NCBI GenBank assembly: GCA_050740255.1
Contig: JBOICV010000139.1
Coordinates: forward strand, 1-64,000
Origin: JBOICV01 sp050740255
Lineage (GTDB): Bacteria; Pseudomonadota; Gammaproteobacteria; Nevskiales; JBOICV01
DNA length: 64,000 nt
Direction of reading: 5' to 3'
The translations under genes and the position numbers were made by a program. Below, piece after piece: positions 18,914 to 26,677 of this stretch. Within the stretch, counting starts at the first letter, position 1; every line of letters begins with the position of its first letter. The notes below the pieces were generated by a model. That model was not told where the DNA came from, ran no database searches, and worked only from the letters and a program-made list of their open reading frames with translations.

Positions 18914-20188
18914 ATGCTCGATCCCAAACTGTTGCGCTCCGACGCCGAGCTGGTCGCGCGCCAACTCGCGCGCCGCGGTTATGCGCTTGATCTCGCCCGT
19001 CTGTCGCAACTTGAACAGCGCCGGAAAGCTTTGCAGCAGCGCACCGAAGAGCTGCAGAAACAACGCAATCAGCGTTCAGCAGAAATCGGCAAAGCCAAGG
19101 CGCGCGGTGAGGAAGTCGCCGCTGTCCTCGCTGCGGCCGGTTCTACCGGTGAGGAATTGACACGTAGCGAAGCGGAACTGGCGGCGCTGCAGGTGGAGCT
19201 GGAAGCCTTCCAACTGGACATTCCCAATATCCCGCACGCCACGGTGCCTGACGGCGCCGACGAATCGCACAACGCAGAAGTTCGCCGTTGGGGCGAGCCC
19301 GGCCATCCGCCCTTCACGCCCAAGGATCATGCCGATCTGGGCGAAGCGCTGGGCCTGATGGATTTCGCCGCATCGTCAAAGATCACCGGCAGCCGCTTTG
19401 TGGTGCTCAAGCGCGAACTCGCGCGGCTGCACCGCGCGTTGAGTCAGTTTATGCTCGATGTGCATACGAGCGAGCACGGTTACACAGAAGTGTACGTGCC
19501 CTACATCGTGCACGCCGACAGTCTGCGCGGCACCGGTCAGTTGCCCAAGTTTGCCGCTGACCTGTTCGCTCTCCAGGGCGAAAACCCGTACTACCTCATT
19601 CCGACCGCCGAAGTCCCGGTTACCAATCTGATCCGGGACAAAATTCTGGAAGCGGCCGAGCTGCCGTTACGCTACGTTGCGCATACGCCTTGTTTCCGTT
19701 CCGAGGCCGGCGCCGCTGGCAAAGACACGCGCGGTATGATTCGCCAGCACCAGTTCGAGAAGGTAGAGCTGGTACAGATGGTGACGCCGGAACAGTCATA
19801 TGCCGCGCTGGAGGAATTGACCGGCCACGCCGAGAACATTCTTCAGCGCTTGGAACTGCCGTATCGGGTGGTGGCGTTATGTACCGGCGATCTTGGCTTT
19901 GCCGCCGCCAAAACCTACGATCTTGAAGTCTGGCTGCCCTCGCAAAAGCGTTATCGTGAAATTTCCTCTTGCAGCAACTTCGAAAGCTTCCAGGCCAGGC
20001 GCATGCTGGCACGCTGGCGCAATCCGGCCTCAGGCAAACCGGAACTGTTGCATACGCTTAACGGCTCAGGACTTGCGGTAGGCCGCACGCTGGTCGCGAT
20101 TCTGGAGAACTTTCAGGACGCGCGGGGACGCGTCGCCATACCGCGCGCGTTACAAACCTATCTTGGTGGCGCTACACATATCGGTTAG
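18914..20188 (+). CDS. serS: Seryl-tRNA synthetase
   Basis: A 424-residue class II synthetase that charges tRNA-Ser. The N-terminal coiled-coil arm (about 30-105, LEQRRKALQQRTEELQKQRN) grips the long variable arm of tRNA-Ser. Catalytic motif 2 is FRSEAGAAGKDTRGMIRQHQFEK and motif 3 is NGSGLAVGRTLVAILE. I start at the ATG at 18914 (MLDPKLLRSDAELV), the normal SerRS N-terminus. The open frame extends upstream into crcB, but that part has no similarity to SerRS. A strong hairpin follows the stop. Confidence 0.97.
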   Translation: MLDPKLLRSDAELVARQLARRGYALDLARLSQLEQRRKALQQRTEELQKQRNQRSAEIGKAKARGEEVAAVLAAAGSTGEELTRSEAELAALQVELEAFQLDIPNIPHATVPDGADESHNAEVRRWGEPGHPPFTPKDHADLGEALGLMDFAASSKITGSRFVVLKRELARLHRALSQFMLDVHTSEHGYTEVYVPYIVHADSLRGTGQLPKFAADLFALQGENPYYLIPTAEVPVTNLIRDKILEAAELPLRYVAHTPCFRSEAGAAGKDTRGMIRQHQFEKVELVQMVTPEQSYAALEELTGHAENILQRLELPYRVVALCTGDLGFAAAKTYDLEVWLPSQKRYREISSCSNFESFQARRMLARWRNPASGKPELLHTLNGSGLAVGRTLVAILENFQDARGRVAIPRALQTYLGGATHIG

Positions 20189-20198
20189 TCGGCCGCAT

Positions 20199-20235
20199 AA
20201 ATAACAACGCCCGGGCTAGCCGGGCGTTGTTATTT
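20199..20235. terminator. Bidirectional hairpin terminator between serS and the OmpA-type gene
   Basis: A perfect 16-bp stem (20199-20214 paired with 20220-20235) closes a 5-nt GCTAG loop. The stem core is GC-rich (CGCCCGG) and its outer arm is AAATAACAA/TTGTTATTT, which supplies a U-rich tract in both directions. It sits between two convergent genes. Confidence 0.9.
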
Positions 20236-20247
20236 ACGACAAAAAAT

Positions 20248-20811
20248 CTACGCGTTACCTTCTTTACCCATCCGGTATAGATACTTCGGCACGCCTTGCC
20301 GGTGACCTTCAGTCTGCATCGGCTCCGCTGGTGCAGCACCACAGCCGCCTTCAGCCTGCGTTGCGATGACATTCACCCGGCGATTCTGGGCGCGACCGTC
20401 TTTCTGATCGTTCGGCGCAACCGGCACCGTCTCGCCAAAGCCCGCGACCGCGATCTTGTCCGTCGCCACGCCGTTGGCGGCCAGCACGTCACGCACCATC
20501 ATCGAACGCTTTTCGGAAAGGACGACGTTGTGGCCATCAGCACCGGTGTTGTCGGCATGGCCTTCGATCACGATGTTGTAGCCGTCCTTGCATTGCAGTT
20601 GACCGGCGAACTCATTGAGCGCATTCACTTCTTCGGATTTCAGCGCGGCGCTATTGAGATCGAACAAAATCGTCTGGGTCAGTGGTGCGGGCGGCGCTTC
20701 GGAGCCCATGAACTTCGGCATGTCGAATTTCGGCATGTCGAACTTCGGCATATAGCCGCAGGCGCTGAGCAGGCCGGCGGCGAGCACAGCAAACAGCGAT
20801 AACGCGCGCAT
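20248..20811 (-). CDS. OmpA-family peptidoglycan-binding lipoprotein
   Basis: A 187-residue lipoprotein. The signal peptide ends in the lipobox LSAC with C18 as the lipidation site. A short repeat region (MPKFD units, residues 21-34) leads to the OmpA C-terminal domain (about 45-150) with GHADNTG and NRRVNV, the segments that bind meso-diaminopimelate in peptidoglycan. It is likely anchored in the outer membrane and tethers it to the cell wall, a Pal-like role. It is not next to tol genes, so I do not call it Pal. A tail of about 35 residues follows the domain. Confidence 0.88.
   Translation of the reverse strand: MRALSLFAVLAAGLLSACGYMPKFDMPKFDMPKFMGSEAPPAPLTQTILFDLNSAALKSEEVNALNEFAGQLQCKDGYNIVIEGHADNTGADGHNVVLSEKRSMMVRDVLAANGVATDKIAVAGFGETVPVAPNDQKDGRAQNRRVNVIATQAEGGCGAAPAEPMQTEGHRQGVPKYLYRMGKEGNA
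20710..20751 (-). repeat. Tandem MPKFD codon repeat in the lipoprotein linker
   Basis: Nearly identical 15-bp units encode MPKFD, MPKFD, MPKF just after the lipidated cysteine. Such a linker is prone to length change by slippage. Confidence 0.8.
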
Positions 20812-20928
20812 AAATTCTCCCTGGGTGTTTTGTTGTAAGTGAGCGTAAGTCTATGTAGCCAATGGCGGAATGGTCAAGGGCCGCGGCGTCTACGCCGGCC
20901 GGAGGCTCCCAGCAGCCAGCATTTGGTT

Positions 20929-20944
20929 TGGCACGGCAGTTGCA
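20929..20944 (+). promoter_or_regulatory. Sigma-54 promoter of narK
   Basis: TGGCAC-GGCAG-TTGCA matches the sigma-54 consensus (TGGCACG then TTGCA), with the invariant GG (20930-20931) and GC (20942-20943) spaced 12 nt apart as required. The expected transcript start near 20955 leaves a leader of about 27 nt before the narK ATG. It implies activation by an NtrC-type regulator under nitrogen limitation. Confidence 0.85.
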
Positions 20945-20981
20945 TCATTTGCTAAAGCCAAGCTTTTTGGAGTGCTAACTC

Positions 20982-22316
20982 ATGGAAATGCTTAACAAAG
21001 CCACGCGCGTCCAGCTATTCAGTCTGGGCACCGCCCCGATGCGCGCTTTCCATCTGACCTGGATGGCGTTCTTCGTCTGCTTCTTCGCCTGGTTTGCTTG
21101 CGCGCCGCTAATGCCGGTGATCAAGGGAGAATTCGGACTGACCAAGGACCAGATCGCCAATATCAATATCGCGGCGGTCGCGGTCACCATTCTGGTGCGG
21201 CTCATTATCGGCCCGCTGTGCGACAAGTTCGGCCCGCGTAAGGCCTACACCGCTTTGCTGCTGGTTGGCGCGATTCCGGTGTTCGGTGTGGCCTCGGCGC
21301 AGAGCTACGAGAGCTTCCTGTTCTTCCGTTTGCTGATCGGCGCGATCGGCGCAAGTTTCGTGATTACGCAATACCACACCTCGGTGATGTTCGCACCGAA
21401 CGTCGTCGGCACCGCCAACGCGGCGGCGGCGGGTTGGGGTAACTCGGGCGGTGGTGCAACCCAGGCGCTGATGCCCTTGATCCTCGCCGCGGTAATTTAC
21501 TTGGGCGTCGATAGCGCGCTGGGTTGGCGCATCGCTTTACTGGTGCCGGGTGTGCTGATGCTGGTGATGGCATTTTTCTACTGGCGTTACACGCAGGACT
21601 GTCCGGCCGGCAACTACAGCACGCTGCGCGCCACGGGTTTGATGCCGGAGACCGGCAAGAAGCCCGGCTGGACCAGTTTCAAGCAGGCCTGCGCCAACTA
21701 CCGCGTCTGGATGCTGTTCGTAACCTACGGCGCCTGTTTCGGCGTGGAGATCTTCATCCACAACATCGTCGCTATGTACTACGTGGATCAGTTCGGCCTG
21801 ACGCTGAAGTCGGCTGGGCTCGCGGCCGGAATCTTCGGCCTGCTGGCGCTGTTTGCGCGCGCTCTGGGCGGCTATGTATCCGACCGTGTGGCAAGCGTCA
21901 GAGGGCTTGACGGCCGCACCTTGCTGTTGTTCGCGCTGATCGTGGCCGAAGGCCTGGGCCTGATCTGGTTCGCGCAGATGGATACGGTGTGGCTGGCGAT
22001 CATCGCCATGACCGTATTCGGCCTGTTCACACATATGGCCTGCGGTGCAACCTATGCGCTGGTGCCTTTCATTGACCGGAAGGCGCTGGGCGGTGTGGCC
22101 GGTGTTATCGGCGCCGGCGGCAATGTCGGCGCGGTGGCAGCGGGCTTTTTGATGAAGGGCGTCGGCGACACGCAGCAATGCCTGTTCATTCTCGGTAGCT
22201 TCGTCACGGTCTCGGCGGTGTGCGCGATTGCGGTGCGCTTTTCCGGTGAGCACAAAGCGCGCGAAGCCGAGAATTACCAGCAGGCCGTGGCGCAGCGTCA
22301 GGCCGTCGCGGCGTAA
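20982..22316 (+). CDS. narK: Nitrate/nitrite transporter of the NarK/NasA (NNP) family
   Basis: A 444-residue, 12-span major facilitator. NNP features include FGPRKAYTALLL between spans 2 and 3, the glycine-rich nitrate signature AAAAGWGNSGGGATQALMP, and a second one, GVAGVIGAGGNVGAVAAGF. Conserved arginines in spans 2 and 8 bind nitrate in this family. It lies upstream of nirB and nasA, so it most likely imports nitrate for assimilation rather than respiration. A sigma-54 promoter precedes it. Confidence 0.92.
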   Translation: MEMLNKATRVQLFSLGTAPMRAFHLTWMAFFVCFFAWFACAPLMPVIKGEFGLTKDQIANINIAAVAVTILVRLIIGPLCDKFGPRKAYTALLLVGAIPVFGVASAQSYESFLFFRLLIGAIGASFVITQYHTSVMFAPNVVGTANAAAAGWGNSGGGATQALMPLILAAVIYLGVDSALGWRIALLVPGVLMLVMAFFYWRYTQDCPAGNYSTLRATGLMPETGKKPGWTSFKQACANYRVWMLFVTYGACFGVEIFIHNIVAMYYVDQFGLTLKSAGLAAGIFGLLALFARALGGYVSDRVASVRGLDGRTLLLFALIVAEGLGLIWFAQMDTVWLAIIAMTVFGLFTHMACGATYALVPFIDRKALGGVAGVIGAGGNVGAVAAGFLMKGVGDTQQCLFILGSFVTVSAVCAIAVRFSGEHKAREAENYQQAVAQRQAVAA

Positions 22317-22363
22317 GTCGGCTGGGCGAGCCGGAGGCCTCACGTCACCATGGGCGCTTGCCC

Positions 22364-22387
22364 TGTTGCGGTGCAACATGTTGCACC
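22364..22387. promoter_or_regulatory. Palindromic operator-like site upstream of nirB
   Basis: A perfect 18-bp palindrome (GGTGCAACA then TGTTGCACC, 22370-22387) overlaps a second one (TGTTGC-GGT-GCAACA, 22364-22378), giving three alternating half-sites. It is centred about 85 bp upstream of the transcript start expected from the sigma-54 site, a normal distance for an upstream activator. The half-sites point outward, unlike the classical NtrC site, so the protein that binds is unknown. Confidence 0.6.
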
Positions 22388-22437
22388 AAATAGAGTCACG
22401 ATGATTTAAATAAGCCTTATAGATCAGGCCACTAGCT

Positions 22438-22453
22438 TGGCATATCGCTTGCT
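22438..22453 (+). promoter_or_regulatory. Sigma-54 promoter of nirB
   Basis: TGGCAT-ATCGC-TTGCT keeps the invariant GG (22439-22440) and GC (22451-22452) at 12-nt spacing. It sits 38 nt before the nirB start. Its match is a little weaker than the one before narK. Confidence 0.7.
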
Positions 22454-22490
22454 CTTACTTACCTATATCCGCAAGAGCGGGGAGTAGGTA

Positions 22491-25028
22491 ATGCGTAAGC
22501 CCCAGTTAGTAGTGATTGGTAACGGCATGGTCGGCCAGAAGTATCTGGAAGCCTTGGTACAGGCCGGCGCCCATAGTCACCACCAGATCACCGTGCTCTG
22601 TGAAGAGCCACGGCCGGCCTATGATCGCGTGCATTTGTCGGACTTCTTCAGCGGCAAAACCGCCGCGGAGCTTTCGCTGGTGCCAGCCGGATTCTTTGAA
22701 GATGCCGGCATCGCGTTACACCTGAATGACAAAGCGCTCGCGATTGATCGACAGAAAAAGCGGGTCAAATCGGCGAGCGGCGCGGAGCTGCCTTACGACA
22801 AGTTGGTGCTGGCGACCGGTTCTTATCCCTTCGTACCGCCGCTACCGGGCAAGGATCGTGAGGGTTGCTTTGTCTACCGCACGATCGAGGACTTGGAAGC
22901 CATCACCGCTTGCGGCAAGAACGGCAAGGTCGGCGTAGTGGTCGGTGGCGGCCTGTTGGGACTTGAAGCAGCGAAGGCGCTGAAAGATCTCGGGCTGCAA
23001 ACGCATGTGGTGGAATTCGCGCCGCGCCTGATGGCGGTGCAGGTGGATGAGGGTGGTGGCCGCGTACTGCGCAAGAAGATCGAGCAACTCGGTGTGCAGG
23101 TGCACACCGGTAAAAACACGCTGGAAATCAGCAACGGCAGCAGCTGCCGGCACAAGATGAAGTTCGCCGACGGCGCTGAGCTTGAGACGGACGTGGTTCT
23201 GTTCTCGGCCGGCATCCGGCCACAGGACGCGTTGGCGCGCAGCGGCGGCTTACAAGTCGGTGAGCGCGGCGGCATCGTAGTCAATAACCAGTGCCAGACT
23301 TCCGATCCGGATATCTACGCCATTGGCGAATGCGCGCTCTGGGGCGGCAAGATTTTCGGGCTGGTCGCGCCGGGCTATCAGATGGCGCAGATCGCGGCCG
23401 ATCATTTGAACGGCAAGACCGACATCGAATTCACCGGCGCCGATATGTCCACCAAGCTCAAGCTGATGGGCGTGGATGTCGCATCCGTCGGCGATGCGCA
23501 CGCGGCCACGCCGGGTGCGCGCTGCTACAGCCTGCACGACGAGCGCAAACAGGTATACAAGAAACTGGTAGTTAGCGAAGACGACAAATCGCTGCTCGGT
23601 GCGGTGCTGGTAGGCGATGCCGAGGAATACGGCACGCTGCTGCAGATGATGTTGAACAGGCTACCCCTACCCGAATTTCCCGAAGATCTCATCCTGCCGG
23701 CGCGCGAAGGCGCCAAGAAACCAGGCCTGGGCGTAGCGGCGCTGCCGGCGGCGGCGACCATTTGCTCCTGCAACAACGTCAGCAAGGGCGCGATTTGCGG
23801 CGCGATTGACCAGGGCAATACTTCGCTCGGCCAACTGAAGACCTGCACCAAGGCCGCGACCAGTTGCGGCGGCTGTACGCCGCTGGTCACGCAAATCCTC
23901 AAGCATGAATTGAAAGCACGCGGCGTGGCGGTCAGCAATCACATCTGCGAACACTTCCCTTACTCGCGCCAGGAGCTTTACCACCTGGTGCGGGTGGAGA
24001 AAATCAAGTCTTTCGATGGCCTGCTGCACAAGCATGGCAAGGGCCTGGGTTGCGATATCTGCAAGCCCGCCGCCGCCAGCATCCTGGCCTCCTGCTGGAA
24101 TGAGTTCGTGCTCAAGCGCGACAAAGCCGCGCTGCAGGATACCAACGACCACTTCATGGCCAATATGCAGAAGGACGGCACGTATTCGATTGTGCCGCGT
24201 ATCGCCGGCGGCGAGATCACAGCCGAGAAGCTGATCGTGCTCGGCATCGTGGCGAAGAAATACGGGCTTTACACCAAGATCACCGGCGGCCAACGCATAG
24301 ACCTGTTCGGCGCCCAGGTGCACCAGTTGCCGCTGATCTGGAAAGAGCTGACGGATGCGGGTTTCGAGTCCGGCCATGCCTATGGCAAGGCGGTGCGCAC
24401 GGTGAAATCCTGCGTGGGCTCCACCTGGTGCCGTTATGGCGTGCAAGACTCCGTCGGTTTCGCCATCGAGATCGAGAACCGCTACAAGGGCCTGCGCGCC
24501 CCGCACAAGCTCAAGTTCGCGGTATCCGGTTGTACGCGCGAATGCGCCGAAGCCCAGAGTAAGGACGTCGGTGTGATTGCCACCGAGAAAGGCTGGAACC
24601 TGTACGTTTCCGGCAACGGCGGCATGAAGCCGCGCCATGCGGACCTGCTGGCGGTTGATCTAGACCGGGAAACCCTGATCCGGTACATGGACCGCTTCCT
24701 AATGTTCTATGTCCGCACCGCGGATCGCCTGCAGCGCACCTCGGTGTGGCTGGAGAATCTCGAAGGCGGCTTGGATTACCTCAAGCAGGTTGTCATCGAG
24801 GACAAGCTGGGTATTGGCGCCGAGCTAGAGGCCGAGATGGCCTTGATCATCAATACCTACGAATGCGAGTGGAAGAAGGCGGTGAATGATCCAGTGACGC
24901 TCAAGCGCTTCCGCAGCTTCGTCAATGCCGAGGGTGGCGACGACAATGTCGTGTTCGTCGAGGAGCGCGGCCAGATCCGGCCAGCGACGGAAGAGGAAAA
25001 AGCCGCCAGGGTAGCGGAGGCGGCATGA
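22491..25028 (+). CDS. nirB: Assimilatory nitrite reductase large subunit NirB
   Basis: An 845-residue NAD(P)H-dependent enzyme that reduces nitrite to ammonium. FAD-binding GNGMVG is at about 10-15 and a second Rossmann motif, GGGLLGLEAA, near 151. The BFD-type [2Fe-2S] cysteines are C425, C427, C459 and C462. The C-terminal sulfite/nitrite reductase module has the siroheme/[4Fe-4S] ligands C641/C647 (CVGSTWC) and C681/C685 (CTREC). Length is usual for NirB. Its stop overlaps the start of the next gene (a NirD fusion) by 4 nt. Siroheme would come from cysG at 39.9 kb. Confidence 0.96.
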   Translation: MRKPQLVVIGNGMVGQKYLEALVQAGAHSHHQITVLCEEPRPAYDRVHLSDFFSGKTAAELSLVPAGFFEDAGIALHLNDKALAIDRQKKRVKSASGAELPYDKLVLATGSYPFVPPLPGKDREGCFVYRTIEDLEAITACGKNGKVGVVVGGGLLGLEAAKALKDLGLQTHVVEFAPRLMAVQVDEGGGRVLRKKIEQLGVQVHTGKNTLEISNGSSCRHKMKFADGAELETDVVLFSAGIRPQDALARSGGLQVGERGGIVVNNQCQTSDPDIYAIGECALWGGKIFGLVAPGYQMAQIAADHLNGKTDIEFTGADMSTKLKLMGVDVASVGDAHAATPGARCYSLHDERKQVYKKLVVSEDDKSLLGAVLVGDAEEYGTLLQMMLNRLPLPEFPEDLILPAREGAKKPGLGVAALPAAATICSCNNVSKGAICGAIDQGNTSLGQLKTCTKAATSCGGCTPLVTQILKHELKARGVAVSNHICEHFPYSRQELYHLVRVEKIKSFDGLLHKHGKGLGCDICKPAAASILASCWNEFVLKRDKAALQDTNDHFMANMQKDGTYSIVPRIAGGEITAEKLIVLGIVAKKYGLYTKITGGQRIDLFGAQVHQLPLIWKELTDAGFESGHAYGKAVRTVKSCVGSTWCRYGVQDSVGFAIEIENRYKGLRAPHKLKFAVSGCTRECAEAQSKDVGVIATEKGWNLYVSGNGGMKPRHADLLAVDLDRETLIRYMDRFLMFYVRTADRLQRTSVWLENLEGGLDYLKQVVIEDKLGIGAELEAEMALIINTYECEWKKAVNDPVTLKRFRSFVNAEGGDDNVVFVEERGQIRPATEEEKAARVAEAA

Positions 25029-26677
25029 GTGCCGTGATGAAACAGGACATGCCGCTGGAAGGCGCCTGGCAGGAGGTCTGCGGCATAGACGACATTCTGC
25101 CCAATATGGGCGTGGCCGCACTGCTGGGCCGGCGGCAGATCGCCTTGTTCCGCGTCGTCGCCGGCGACAACGATCCCGGCAGTATCTACGCGATAGATAA
25201 CTACGACGCCAATTCCGACGCGAATGTCCTGTCGCGCGGCATCGTCGGCGACGTCCAGGGCGAACTTGTGGTCGCTTCGCCGATTTACAAACACCATTTC
25301 AGTCTCAAGACCGGCCGCTGCCTGGAGAATGAAGCGGCTTCCGTGCATTCCTACCCCGTGCGGATCGAGGAAGGGCGCGTACAACTGAGCGTGCCAATCC
25401 CTGCCAAAGCTCCTGCCAAAGCAGCCAAGCAAAAACCCCGATTGGTCGTGATCGGCAATGGCATGGCGGGTATGCGCACGGTGGAGGAGCTGCTGCAGCT
25501 CGCGCCGGAGATGTACGACATCACCGTGTTCGGCGCGGAACCGCACGGCAATTACAACCGCATCCTGCTGTCGCCGCTTCTGGCTGGCGAGAAAAAGCTG
25601 GATGACATCATGTTGCACACACGCGAATGGTATGCCGAACAGGGCATCACTCTGCACGCAGGCGATCCGGTGATCGGCGTCCACCGCGCCAAGCGGGTGG
25701 TACGCTCACTCGGCGGCTTGGAAGTGCCTTATGACCGCGTGCTGCTCGCGACCGGCTCCCGGCCCTTTGTCATTCCGGTGCCGGGCAAGGATTTGCCCGG
25801 TGTGATCAGCTTTCGCGATATCCAGGATGTGGACACGATGCTGGAGGCTGCGCGCCAGCACAAGAAGGCTGTGGTCATCGGCGGCGGCTTGCTCGGGCTT
25901 GAGGCCGCCAACGGTCTCATGCGTCAGGGTATGGACGTGACGGTGGTACACCTGCTCGACAGCTTGATGGAGCGCCAGCTCGACAAGCCGGCGGCGGCCT
26001 TGCTTAAAGCCTCGCTGGAGCAACGCGGCCTGACTTTCCTGATGGAGGCACAGACCGCGGAGATTGTCAGCGGCGTGGTCGCCGGTACGGTATCCAACGA
26101 AGAAGAGCCGCGCGTGGTGGGGGTACGTTTCAATGACGGCAAGCAGATTCAGGCCGATCTGGTGGTGATGGCGGTCGGTATTACACCCAACATAGAGCTT
26201 GCGCAAAAACTCGGGCTGCGTTGTGACCGCGGCGTGCTGGTCAACGACACCCTGCAAACCTTCGATCCACGTATTTACGCGGTGGGCGAATGCGTACAGC
26301 ATCGCAACGCCACCTATGGCCTGGTCGCGCCGCTTTGGGACCAGGCGCGGGTCTGCGCCACGCATCTGGCGCAGCTCGGCCATAGCCGTTACAGCGGCTC
26401 GATTACGGCAACCAAATTGAAGGTAACCGGAATAGATCTGTTCTCCGCCGGTGACTTTGTCGGCGGTGAGGACAGCGAAGACCTGGTTTACAAGGATTCG
26501 CGGCGCGGGGTGTACAAGCGGCTGGTGGTCAAGGACGGCAAGCTGATCGGCGCCGTGCTCTATGGCGATGTAAAAGATGGCAACTGGTATTTCGAGCTGA
26601 TCAAGAAGGGCACCGCGATCGGCGCCGTGCGCGACCGCCTCGTGTTCGGTCAGTCCTTCGTCGGCGAAATCGAATGA
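25025..26677 (+). CDS. nirD: NirD small subunit fused to a NirB/NasC-type FAD-NAD(P)H oxidoreductase
   Basis: A 550-residue fusion. Residues 1 to about 118 form a NirD domain (LVVASPIYKHHFSLKTGRCLE). It lacks the Rieske CxH and CxxH ligands, as in E. coli NirD. A Lys/Ala/Pro linker (about 118-137) joins a flavoprotein reductase with FAD motif GNGMAG (144-149), NAD motif GGGLLG (286-291) and the C-terminal FAD stretch IYAVGEC. The second part resembles the NADH-oxidoreductase half of NirB or NasC. Since nasA follows with a 4-nt overlap, the flavoprotein part probably feeds electrons to nitrate reductase while the NirD part serves NirB. That division of labour is inference. Confidence 0.88.
   Translation: MSAVMKQDMPLEGAWQEVCGIDDILPNMGVAALLGRRQIALFRVVAGDNDPGSIYAIDNYDANSDANVLSRGIVGDVQGELVVASPIYKHHFSLKTGRCLENEAASVHSYPVRIEEGRVQLSVPIPAKAPAKAAKQKPRLVVIGNGMAGMRTVEELLQLAPEMYDITVFGAEPHGNYNRILLSPLLAGEKKLDDIMLHTREWYAEQGITLHAGDPVIGVHRAKRVVRSLGGLEVPYDRVLLATGSRPFVIPVPGKDLPGVISFRDIQDVDTMLEAARQHKKAVVIGGGLLGLEAANGLMRQGMDVTVVHLLDSLMERQLDKPAAALLKASLEQRGLTFLMEAQTAEIVSGVVAGTVSNEEEPRVVGVRFNDGKQIQADLVVMAVGITPNIELAQKLGLRCDRGVLVNDTLQTFDPRIYAVGECVQHRNATYGLVAPLWDQARVCATHLAQLGHSRYSGSITATKLKVTGIDLFSAGDFVGGEDSEDLVYKDSRRGVYKRLVVKDGKLIGAVLYGDVKDGNWYFELIKKGTAIGAVRDRLVFGQSFVGEIE

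Noticed and set aside
22370..22387. Classical NtrC enhancer at the nirB palindrome
   Set aside because: The arms are GGTGCA...TGCACC, the outward orientation, not the TGCACC...GGTGCA order of the known NtrC site. I kept it only as an unassigned operator-like site.
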